Of a stretch of DNA of 64,000 nucleotides, positions 1-10,500 are shown piece by piece. Within the stretch, counting starts at the first letter, position 1; each line of letters begins with the position of its first letter. The position numbers and the translations under genes were made by a program. Location: contig CP099839.1 in the NCBI GenBank assembly GCA_030062745.1, positions 29,449,451 through 29,513,450 on the forward strand. The letters are read 5' to 3'. Under the pieces are notes generated by a model, which saw only the letters and a program-made list of their open reading frames with translations, was not told the DNA's origin and did not search any database. This DNA comes from Capitulum mitella. Taxonomy: Eukaryota > Arthropoda > Thecostraca > Pollicipedomorpha > Pollicipedidae.

Positions 1-723
1 GCCACTGCATTAGCTCGTGACTGGCTGAGAGCCGCTGCCACCCGTTCAGTGTCAAGGCCAGTTTACACGAGCCGTTCTGCCTGCCGCAGCGGCGGGCTGG
101 CCGCGTTTTGCAACAGCTGACAGAGGTCGTCACGTGTTTGCTTACGTCATACATACGCCATATTTCGCCATACGTAAGCCCCGCCAACCGGACTCGAGTT
201 CGAAATATCTAATCCGATCCACCTACGGCCAACTGAAATCTTGCGTTCCGCCCAGTGTAGTAAGCTTGGACATGGTAAATTTGTCGCGCGACAGGCTTCT
301 TAGTCCAAGCAACTTTGAAAGACGTAAATACCGCTAAATGCCACGAAACATCAGATGTCACCGTTCGCCCGTCGCGAGACAGGCGAAACCGTCCGAGGCG
401 TTCGAACCGTTCGAGCCTTTCGAGCCATTCTTACTTTCGAGCGGCAGAACAGCGCCTGGCCGCGAGTTTTTGCCGCGCGGGCTTCATCGTGCTGTCGCTG
501 CGGCGCCGCCGGCTCGGCACTCTGGCCGGAGTGCGAGCCGGCTGTGACGGGCGACTCTCCGGGGAGACGCGGCGCCTGCTCGCCGTCTCGCGGCGCTGAC
601 AGCCTGCCGAGAGACGGCCTGTTTGGCTCGCTCGGCCAGCGCGCTCTCTGTGCCCCGGATCAAACGCAGCGCGGCCAACAGCGCTGCACGGCAGCTGCTC
701 AGATCGTAGTTTGGTGCGTGTGT
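1..723. other. upstream non-coding DNA with a GC-rich patch
   Basis: No convincing gene is visible. A GC- and CpG-rich patch runs from about 360 to 690 and gives open frames in several phases on both strands, none with a recognisable domain. The patch resembles others at about 6850-7330, 7640-8090, 14900-15300, 17090-17560, 20150-20750, 21290-21620, 28380-28900, 30660-31010, 34150-34400 and 49430-49720. Confidence 0.5.
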
Positions 724-1452
724 CAGGGGCGGCGCCACGGATTATGAGTTAAAGGGCAAAGTTCTCCAGGGGGCCTTCTAGACAAAACGAGGCCTTCTTG
801 CAGGGGGGAGGCTCCTGATTCATGCAAGGGGCTTCGCGATCCAGCAAAGGGCCTGGTTATCCAAAAATAGGGCCTCCTTCCAGAACAGAGGCCTCCTCGC
901 GCATAGATGGGTCCTCTTAGTCCAGAACAGGGACCTCCTGATTCATAAAAGCGGCCTCCCAATCCAGCAAAGGGCCTTCTTATCCCAGAACAGGGCCTCC
1001 TGATCCGGAGCAGGGGTCCCCTGACACCCAAAAGGATTTCCCGTTCCAGAACAGGGGTCTCCTGATATATAGAGGGTGTCTCTTGATCCAGAACAAGGGT
1101 CTCCTGGTTCATAAAAGGGGCCTCCCGAGCCAGCAAAGGGGCCTGCTTAACTCAAAAGAGGTCCTCCTGATCCAGAAGAGGGGCTACCTAATCCATAAAG
1201 TGGCCTCCTGACCCACAAAAAGGCCTCTTGGCACAGGAATGGGCCTCCTGAACCCGACTAAGGATCATCTAACTCAGTTGTGGGGCCTTCTTGATCTGAA
1301 TTTCGGTGACATATGTATAACTACAAAACATTCAGTCCGGGCAAAAGGGGCCTCCCAACTTTTTTCTTGGGGGAATATACCCTTGCTCTCCGCCTTCGGC
1401 GGGGGCAACTGTCTCCCCTGCCGCCTCTCCCCTCTCTGCTGCGCCGCCCCTG
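724..1452. mobile_element. hAT-like non-autonomous DNA element enclosing a minisatellite
   Basis: The left end CAGGGGCGGCGC (724-735) is the exact reverse complement of the right end at 1441-1452, giving a perfect 12-bp terminal inverted repeat. The CAGGGG start is typical of hAT-superfamily transposons. The flanking 8-mers GCGTGTGT (716-723) and GTGTGTGT (1453-1460) match at 7 of 8 positions, consistent with an 8-bp target duplication, although GT-rich flanks match easily by chance. The interior has no transposase and consists mostly of a roughly 21-bp minisatellite (766-1285). A small hairpin, CCGCC-TTC-GGCGG, lies near 1390-1402. Assignment to hAT is inferred from the termini and duplication length only. 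Confidence 0.6.
766..1285. repeat. degenerate 21-bp minisatellite, about 25 copies
   Basis: Units of 19-22 bp follow one another, with an approximate consensus GGCCTCCTGATCCAGAACAG. Copies are strongly diverged, with some variants ending in CATAAAAG or CAGCAAAG. Because the unit is close to 7 codons, the minus strand gives a repetitive open frame at 723-1136, which is a by-product of the repeat and not a gene. Confidence 0.8.
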
Positions 1453-3848
1453 GTGTGTGTTATCTAATAGCTTATCTCGCATTAGAAATACGGTGATGTA
1501 GATCGCATCGTTTGTTGACACCAAACAACGAGTCTTCCTTTTCGAGAGGAGCTTTTCTGAAGGAAAGCCATGTCCAGCCACGTTCGCTGTTTGATATTTT
1601 GCCATATGTCATGGTATTTTACCGTGTGTCATGGATTTGCAGCTTAAATATAACAAAGCAGCTGTTGAAGTCATCGAGCTTTTCATCACTTACATCACTT
1701 ACACAGTTGCCAATACTCTTTGTTGTTCATTGCCAATTGCTCCTCATTCGCTAGTTGGTAATAACAAGTGCTACCCGCTCACTGCAGACATTTCCCATCA
1801 GACCTTTGTAATGAGATGACACCATGCAATGCTTCTCTGCTGTCCTTGTTCGCCTGCCGTGAGCCTTGTGTTCTGGGGCGCGGCTCTAGGAATGTGAAAA
1901 AGGGAGACACGCTGCGAAAATGTATTGGGACGGCGCCTTCAGAAACTTAAGCCCCTCATGAAATTGACGAACTCGCGTGAAATACATGGAAGGTCGCCTA
2001 TGCCTCCTTTGAATCCGTGCATTGTTCTTGTAGACATTGTTTTGAATGTTGGGTTGATAGACAACACCGCTGATGCCAATTTTCTGTTAGTTTGCTGTGG
2101 AGCACGTCCAGACTGATAAGGTCAAGGTCGCTGGATTCCCTTCAGTCGATAGTGCCACTGATATACCGTTCAGTACAAAGGACTTGTGCTGAAAACGTAA
2201 TACGCTCGTTATACCAGCCCCTTATCCTATGCATGGCTCGGGCCAAAAGCAGCCAAATTTAGTCTCGCGACGATAGTATGACTGGCAGACCGACTGACCA
2301 TTACCGTCCGCCGGACGGAAATATCGCAGCCGACATAAAAACGTCGGCTGTTGATGGCACGATCGTTGAATACCGACAAATGCACAAAAATAGGACAGCC
2401 TTACCTTTCATGGCTACAGCTGGCTCCGAGTGTTTACTGATAATACATCGCAGTAAGGTGTGGTTCCTCCAGCCCTCGGTTCGCTCGCCCGGGGCCGCTC
2501 CAGACGTGGCGGTTACTGCGCAGCGGTGTACTGCGCATTTCCACTACACCCAGGCCGTTGCCAGTTGGTGAGCCTCATTATACCTGTTGGCCGATGGTCA
2601 GGTCCCAGGGGCTTCTGAGGCACCTCCCTGTCCCTGCCCTAAGACAGGTTATGGCTTCCATCTCGTGTCAGGTATTGGCAGAGCCCCAGATCTCTGCAAC
2701 CTTCAAAACATGGTTATGGAAGGATGTTCCTCTCATCGAACCCAAGTAATTTGCATATCATGGCTGAGACCTATGAGGCTCTTGCAGATCTATACACGCA
2801 ACTAACGACTGTTTTATCAGACCTCTATCATCGCCGTAAACCGTGCAGCACTCATAACATAATTCCCACCCGTGTTCAAATTAAGAGTAAAATTAGGCAA
2901 GTGAAGTGGAGCCTTCCTTTTCAGTCTGATTTATGTTGTGACTGACGAACAATTACGGAGTGGCAAAAGGCTGTTCATGTCCGTGTGAAAGGTTTGATGA
3001 TAGTGGATCAAGTAATGAAATCTGCATGCCCGCGGCGTTCCTGGTGTCAGCACTCCGTTTTATCAAGATAATCCCGACCCAGCGAGTTCATGTTGATAAG
3101 CAATGTCCGCTGGCTTCGATCGAAATATGTTATTTGTAACAAGTCCGACCGACGGTTTGCTGTGCGCCAGGGCTACGCGTTTCCAGTGGAGTTGTCAGCA
3201 GTGGGCGTGATACCAGCGGTTAACGTTTACTTAGTTCACCATCAGCCGGTAAGCGGAAACATGGGTGGGACGAGGCAAAGTGGTCCCTGCTGTTGCGTAA
3301 TGTAGTAAGTGCGGTGCGGCTTCAGCCAACAGTGTCACAAGGCATGTCGTGACAGTCGCCGTGGTTTTGTCATGTGCCAGTTGGTAGACGGTAAGTGGCG
3401 GACGTTCTGATTAAGCTATCTCTTTCACCGCTCCCCGAACTGTAAGAAGCGGATCACTCGAGTCCAGGGAGGGGGTTGTCTATGGGTGATCTGGTACGGT
3501 GCTGATGGTGTTCGGGGGAGATGCGGTACAGGTCTGGTCAAAGTTGGTCTGAAACAGGAGTGATCTAGCCTGGTTGTGTCGCATTTCAAGGACTACCCGA
3601 ACTCTCGAACCTCATCGACAACTGCGCTGTTGTCAGGGATTAAGTTTCCCATTGCCTGAAAAGTTCATGGCTTGGGAGTTGAATGTGCGTGAGGTCTAAG
3701 TTCTGTGTATTTGATCACGTGATACCGAAGCGGATTTTCCAGGATTTCGAATACATAACTGGAAATGGAAAGGCAAATCCGATACATGCACACGTACTCA
3801 ACCGAAGCGTTGTCCTCATGCAGTTTGTCAGTGATGTTCCCCTTTCAG
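1453..3848. other. non-coding DNA upstream of the aminopeptidase gene, ending in a splice acceptor
   Basis: No coding exon is recognised. The stretch ends in a pyrimidine-rich acceptor, CCCCTTTCAG (3839-3848), 11 bases before the aminopeptidase start codon. This implies that one or more untranslated 5' exons, and the promoter, lie somewhere upstream. They cannot be located by eye. Confidence 0.45.
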
Positions 3849-3859
3849 ATTACAATAGC

Positions 3860-4515
3860 ATGACATCGCGCGAAGAGCTGGCGATGGATTTCAACCGCCA
3901 GGACCAGGATTCGATCACGTTCGGGAAGAAGTCGGGCTGCTTCATGAACCGCTGCTGCTCGCTGCTGCTGCTGCTGCTGTTCCTCTGCAGCCTGGTGGCC
4001 ACGGCGCTGCTGGTCTACTACCTGAGCCCGGGCTGCCGGGGCGGGCCGGACCTGCTCGAGGAGCCCGGCCTGCAGGGCCCCGCCGCCGGAGGCCCGCAGC
4101 CCGACGAGAAGTCCGTCGTGGCCAAGGTGCGCGACGTCCGCCTGCCCGGCCACCTGGTGCCCGAGGCGTACCAGGTCCGCCTGCTGCCGTTCATCGATGA
4201 CGGCAACTTCACCTTCAACGGCGAAGTGACCATCAGCCTGCGCGCCGTGCAGGCGGGCAGCAACGTCACCGTCCACACCAAGGACATGACGGTGTACAAC
4301 GAGTCGGTGACAGTGCGCGACACGACGGCGGGCTCCGCGCTGGGCGTCGCCGGCGTCAGGTACGACGCCGACCGCGAGTTCCTCGTCGTCATGCTGGACG
4401 AGCCGGTCAAGACGCAGCACAAGTACGACGTCTACATCCGCTTCGTGGGCAGCCTGACCGACAAGCTGGCCGGGTTCTACAGGAGCAGCTACAAGGACGC
4501 GCAGGGCCAAAAAAA
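3860..4515 (+). CDS. aminopeptidase exon 1: start, membrane anchor, N-terminal domain
   Basis: The ATG at 3860 is preferred because it follows the acceptor CCTTTCAG at 3841-3848 by 11 bases, has A at -3, and gives a short hydrophilic tail before the Leu-rich membrane segment. The same frame is open back to 3683, but that part reads through the likely intron. The exon encodes the anchor and the start of the beta-rich N-terminal domain, with three N-glycosylation sequons (NFT, NVT, NES). It ends at GFYRSSY...KK in a run of seven A followed by donor GTAAGG (4516). The partial codon AA is completed by G at 12596. Confidence 0.9.
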
Positions 4516-7500
4516 GTAAGGCATGTCTGTTCCTCTGGGCCTTGTCCGGGCACCTGGTGGTCGTTTGTTCACCGGGCGGGTTTGAGCGCCCACCTTTGTC
4601 ACGCCTGCGCGTTTGTGGACCCCTGGTAAGCCTGTGACCTCGCCGCCGGGTGGGGTGAACCGTCCTGCCCCACCCACGGACCCGACCAGGAGTGCCAGCG
4701 CGTTCAAGGTCGCCAGCGACGCATTGCTGCGACAGGAACTGCTGACGGGGACGCAGACGTGCAGAGCAGCAACTTTCAGAGCTAGCTGGGCAACTAGCAA
4801 TGCTGTTGACGTTCCAAGTCGCCCCGCATGATGGGCAGACTATGGATGTAGGAGTTTGGTTCTGAGTCCTGGCCAGTTTCGTAGAATGTTTGTGAATATG
4901 AAATATGGTTTAAAGATGTGAATTAAGCAGAACTGATCTTTTCGGACAGTTGCAATTGACAAAAGGTAAAATAACAAAAGTTCCTTATCACCTATCAATG
5001 GCATCGGCTGGTCACTCTTCAGTCTTCATAGTCTTGTTATTACGGCATGGCTACAGGAACTCAGATTCGAAGAAATCACAGGCCCCTTGAATACGTTCAG
5101 TCCTGATCGCTGAACGAACAGCTCGTTTTGACTAATTAACGTATGAACGTACGCCTTATTTATACACGTATTTCTTACACGTATGCACATATTGTGCGCA
5201 TTTGTTTACATGTGTACACGTACTGTACACGTATTTTTGATCGTCCGCATGCTGGCCTATATGTCCCTTACCCGTTGCTCCGTAGGACGCCTGTCTACTT
5301 TTCATGAGCAAGATGGCGGATGAAAACGCCCGAATTGGCAGTCAGCTCCTACATGCTTGACTAGCAACAAACGAAAGACTTATTGTATTCCAGTTACTGG
5401 TTGAAGGCAGGAACGGTGTTTTTTGGGAGGCCGGAGAGCCCATATGAGTGCTTGGGAAAAAACTACGGCCCAGTAGTAAATGTATCGGTAAAGGTTCGCT
5501 TACCTACACGGAAAAATTTAGGTAATTTTCATATTTGAAAATTTCTTTTTCGGGCCCAGTTTTGAAAAGAAAGTTGCACAGGAAGACATGTTTTGTATTA
5601 GGGGCTCAAAATGACAGGTGTAGAAATTTCAAACAAATTTTAACATTCTGGGGTTAATCGTGAAGGCAGAGCCGAAGAGTATTCCTGGGTATCCCAGAAT
5701 CCTGATCAAGAACTTTCCCCTAATGCATGCATGTATGTAGTACAGGCATCCTCAGGTGCCGCATACATGCAGAGTCAAGATGTTGGAAGCTCTTTAGAAT
5801 ATGGTATCAAATATGCAAAGATTCGGTTATGCCATGGACCGTTGAAATTTCGTTGCAATAAGTTAGAAACAAATCGCACTTCAGGCACTGTTACATTAAA
5901 CATCGGTAAAACACTCTTAATGTGAGAACGGATTCAGGAGATCTTTGTTGATCAACACTGGAAAGGAGTTACTCAGCAATAAAGATAATGCTTAAGTTCG
6001 TCTCGTACCAGAGGTATTTCGGGCGGAAGGATATGTCCAAAATTGAAGAGGAATTGGATTGACCGGAAATTAACAAGAACGTCAAGGCTACCAACGCATT
6101 TTCATTTCTCCTTGGCAACATACCAAGCCACATTTTAATGCATGACCCACACTAGCATGTACGGTTCGAGGAAACGATCTGATGTAATTAAATCTGCATC
6201 TAACCTAAATGGAACTGTGCACCGTGAGTCACAACATCGTTAGGCATCCTGCCCACGTGTCTAGCGTCCGACTGCACCATTGCAGAGGTAAGACTCGGCT
6301 TTGCAGCGGCTCATTCCAGGAAAGTCCTTTCCCGGTCACGGCCATTCTTTCGCAATGCCTTACATGGTACGAAGCCGTGCAATTTTCGTTCTCCTCTTTT
6401 TCATCATACGCTCCAATAAATGCCTCTATCGTTACGGTCACGTATAACATCCCCGTATTTTTTCAGTTGCACGGGAAATTCGTGCGGAGCAAATAGCTGT
6501 CTCAAACTCATTTTCTCTAGCCCAACTCGTCGGCTTAGATTCAGCGTACCCACCGAGACTCCTCACCACGTGAAATGCGGATGTAGAAAGATCGGGGACC
6601 TAGATGGTTCCAGAGAACCGGAGAAACAAGGAATAAATATGTTTCGAATGTCTTTTTTGACGGCTGTTGAACTGATATTCAGTAGTAATTCAAATCTGAA
6701 GCAAACGCCGTTTCAGTTTGTTCTGCTCTGTGTGCTTTATTCAGAAGCACAGCGTTCGCAAACTGACTTCTTCGTCGTGGTGAGAGCATCACGCCTGCAC
6801 CAACGAGAGAATATCCCTGCAGACTCAGGCCCAAGGCTGCTCGTCACCCTCTCAGAACGTGCGAATCACCGTCGCCCCTTCACGATGGCTTCGTTTGTCT
6901 TTTCCGACTCTCTCTCGTGGCTGTCCCCGTCTCGCCGTCCGCGGCCGACCAGGCCCGTCTCGTTCACGCAACGGCAGGGAAAGCCTGACGCCGGCCGGCC
7001 CGCAGGAACTGCTGGCATCCGGCCAGCGGAGCGGACCGGCTCCGCCTGCCCGACGGAGGCCGGACACGAGCCTGGCCCGCAGACCGGCCGCTGGCGAGCC
7101 GGACAGGTGGCCGGGTGGCCGCCGTATGTCGGCCGAGAGCCGATCGGTGGTTGTAGCGTCTGGCAGCGGCCCCGGCGGCCGTCCGAGCCCCGTGCCGAGA
7201 GCGGCATGCCCGTGTCGACCGCGGCCGGCTCAGCTGGCGCGCCCTTCGCGGATGCTGCTGTGGTCACCTGCGGCGTCTGCAAGCCATTCGCCCGAACCGC
7301 TACCGTCGTTTTCTGGTGCCTTCGAAGTTTCTACGCATGCCCTCTGCTCATGTCAGGTCGGCCGTTTTTGGAGATGATAGAGCCGAAGGTGTTTCGAGAT
7401 ATTTCTTTCCTTGCGACACCTTGGTGAATCTTTTACGAAAACCTCATACATGGAAGCTGATAGGGCTACCGCCTATGTGTGCCGGTCTAGCAGTCTATGG

Positions 7501-10500
7501 ACTGCTACACCGGTACCTGTGCCTCTAGGGCACGTTTTCGTAGGCATACGATGTAAAGAAATTTGAGGCGGGGCTAGTGCGCTAGTTGATTTTTAGGCAA
7601 TTAGTTTCATGGATCACCACTGGGTCAACATTAAAAACTCAATGAAGTCGGGAACGGTCCCCGGTCCTCCCGTTCCCCGGCCTACGCCCGACCTGACGAC
7701 CGCCGGGTTGAGCCGGCCTCTCTGGCGCCGTGATCGGCCGCCATCTGGCTCGTGCCGGCGGCCGCCACCTCCAGCGGCTGGTCAGCAGCAGGCCGCGTCC
7801 CGTCCGGCGGTCGGCGCCAGGCCTGGCCGGCCGGCCGGGGAAGGCCGTCCGCCCGGCCTCTCCGGGCCGCCGCCTTCTCCTCCGCCCGACGTCGGTCGGC
7901 CGCGCCGGCTCGGCGGCCGTCGGCGCTCTCCCGGGCGGCGTCGGCGCTTCCGAAGACCGCCGGCGCACGTCGTGGGAGAACGTGGGAGCTGTTGCGTAAC
8001 ACCGCCAGAGGGGCAGGTCCTGGACTGCGCGCGCGCGGCCGCCTCTGCTGGGCTCCCACGAGCCGCCCCGGAAATTAAAATCAGAAGAGATCCGGGTAGA
8101 CAAGAGCATTGAGGCTTCTGGGATACGGGCGATGTGGCCAGAGGAATGCGTAATATTCATGGGCGCCACCAGCGGGGAGGGATAGGACGCGTCCCCAGCC
8201 AGAGACGATCCCAGTGGGGACTGAAAGTGCTCCAGTTGTCTCCCGTGGAGTGTGGGCTTCGCCCGCCCCTCTCTTTCTCGGAATACGTTTACAGATGAAA
8301 CAGGGTTTATTGCGTGGTGTGGTTCCTGCGTTATCGGCTCTATCATATGGTCCCTGTGACATTCCGGTGGCGATGACGCCCCAGTTCCCAGCTCTTGTAG
8401 AATTTGTCATCATTTACACGACCATAGCATGGAAAGAAAACGCTTAAGTATGGCTGGCGATCCCGTGGGGGAAGGAAGCGGGCCCGCCCCCCCCCCCAAA
8501 TGAAAGGATTGTAACATTAGGCCTGTGGCAATGACTGGAAAGAAATGGTCTGAAATCCCTCGTGGGCCCCCTCCCCCAATAACTTTTGGAAATCTCCAAC
8601 CATGCGCTACAGAACCCTTAATGCTCCCGCCACGCACTCGCAATATTGGCCTGTGGCGGCTCGATGGCTGCAGTCCGCTGAGGTGCCGGCGCCGCGCGTA
8701 GGAATCCAGCCGTCAACTCACAGCGCCCGCCCACGAGAGCACATCTCAGAAGCTGCCGCCGCGCTTGTCCTGCTTCCGTCTTTCTTGCGGCGCCGTCGCT
8801 TTCGCGAATGGTTTCAATGCAGCGGGCGCCTGATTGGTAGTTGGGCGGACGGAATCCTGTCGGGCATCCTCGCCCGGACGAAAGCAGAATCGGAATGGCT
8901 TCTGCGCTCCGCGCGTCGCCAGGCACCGACCAGCGACCTAGGTTTCACCAACCCGGCCGGCTGCGGGCTTGACCCAATGCATGAGACCGTCCAGAATCTG
9001 CAGTTTCATCAGCCCCACTCAAAGCACCACATCGACGCCGACGTAAATGGCAAACATCTGCAAACTTTCTGATGTTCTGGGCGAGTGACGAAGGAATGCC
9101 TACATTCAGTTTGTAACGTCAACCCGCGCCCGACTGGCAGTCGGCGTCGATCACGCTCGACTGGGGGGAGGGGGCGGTTGACAGCGCCCTCTAATTCACG
9201 AAAGGCGGTTGCACGATAAAAATAAGCACACCATTGGAAAACTCGTGACAAGTAGAGCTCGAAACTGGTCTCATTTTTAGTTTTGGATACTATGTAAGCC
9301 ATTTACTCCCCAAGTTTTCTCACAGCCGACTGCATGAAACCTAGAGGCGGCCTGGATCCCAAAGGCTTTGATTAATGAAGTGTAGGTAACGGGACCAATG
9401 AACAGGTAACAGTCTGCAAATGCCGATACACACCTAATTTTTCTGATTTGTTTAATATGTACTCCAAAACGTTGAGTCAAAGACACAACGATTTTCGCGT
9501 CAACTGCCGGCGGGTGACGTAGCCGAACGCAATTTGTCAACTTTTGGTAGCATGAAATTAACGGGAACTAATTTTAGAGCATCTTTGTTTTCACGACATA
9601 GGCCTTTCTAAGAAACCTTTCTTATTCCTAGCGGTTCTTGTGATGGTTTCTCATGTTTACATTTCAGACAAAAATTCAGTATTCGTCGATTTAAGCAATT
9701 GGCGGAGCATTATTCACGAGAGTCCGTTTGTTTCCAAAATACGCAATTTTTTTAAACTTTTTGGGCTTCTTGACATTTCTCACAACTGTGCGAGCCAGTT
9801 CTGCTATTTTCTACCCGTTCTGAGTAATTCATCTCCGATTTTGGCCGCGGTGCATTTTTGCTCATGATAGTTATTCGTGGCCTGACCTTAGGTCAATGTC
9901 TGGAAGTCACTGATACTTTGTTCGTCGACGGTTAAAGGATGTCTGCATCACCTCACACCAAAAATGTTGTACATGTCTTGAAAATGGGGTTGACCTTAGG
10001 TCAATGTCCCGAAAAATTCCAAAAAAACTGAGGGAGCAAATCTGTTGCATTCATCAAGATCTCTAATGCCTGACATTTTTGAAGTGATGTCTCATTTTCC
10101 GAAAAAGTTAAAAGGAGCTCAATTTTTCGGACATAGGTCCTTCTAACCTGACCTAGGTCAGATACCTGACTTGATCTGGTGCCAAAAGTCTGACATAAGA
10201 TGTAAAAATGATTCAGCAAAAGGCACACAGAGTTTCATGGCGCTGCGTTCCTTTAGTCTCTCGCAGTCCTGGAAAAACCTCAAGGGGGGAGGGGCGGTCA
10301 ACCGCGCCCTCTCCCAGCCAGGGGGGGGTTAATATTATCTCATGGAGCACTCTCCATATGAGGACACCTGCGTAATGTATTTCATCTATTTTGCCAAGCG
10401 AAAGGCATTCGTAGGAATGACGGATCCAAAAGTCATGTTATGAATGTGAACGGCGCACATAATTGCTAACTTTTGGTAATTCAGGCACTCCCTTAATACC

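Noticed and set aside
723..1136. Repetitive minus-strand frame over the first minisatellite
   Set aside because: The 21-bp unit keeps frames open; there is no start context and no known protein.
3683..3859. Upstream extension of aminopeptidase exon 1 to the ATG at 3683
   Set aside because: It crosses a good splice acceptor at 3839-3848, adds 59 unconserved residues and would bury the membrane anchor deeper than in the family.
3845..4510. 221-residue minus-strand frame opposite aminopeptidase exon 1
   Set aside because: It is antisense of a GC-rich, conserved coding exon, and its composition mirrors the real frame.
6420..7427. 335-residue open frame in aminopeptidase intron 1 (+)
   Set aside because: It has no recognisable domain. 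The second half is Arg/Pro/Gly-rich translation of a GC-rich patch that is equally open on the other strand.
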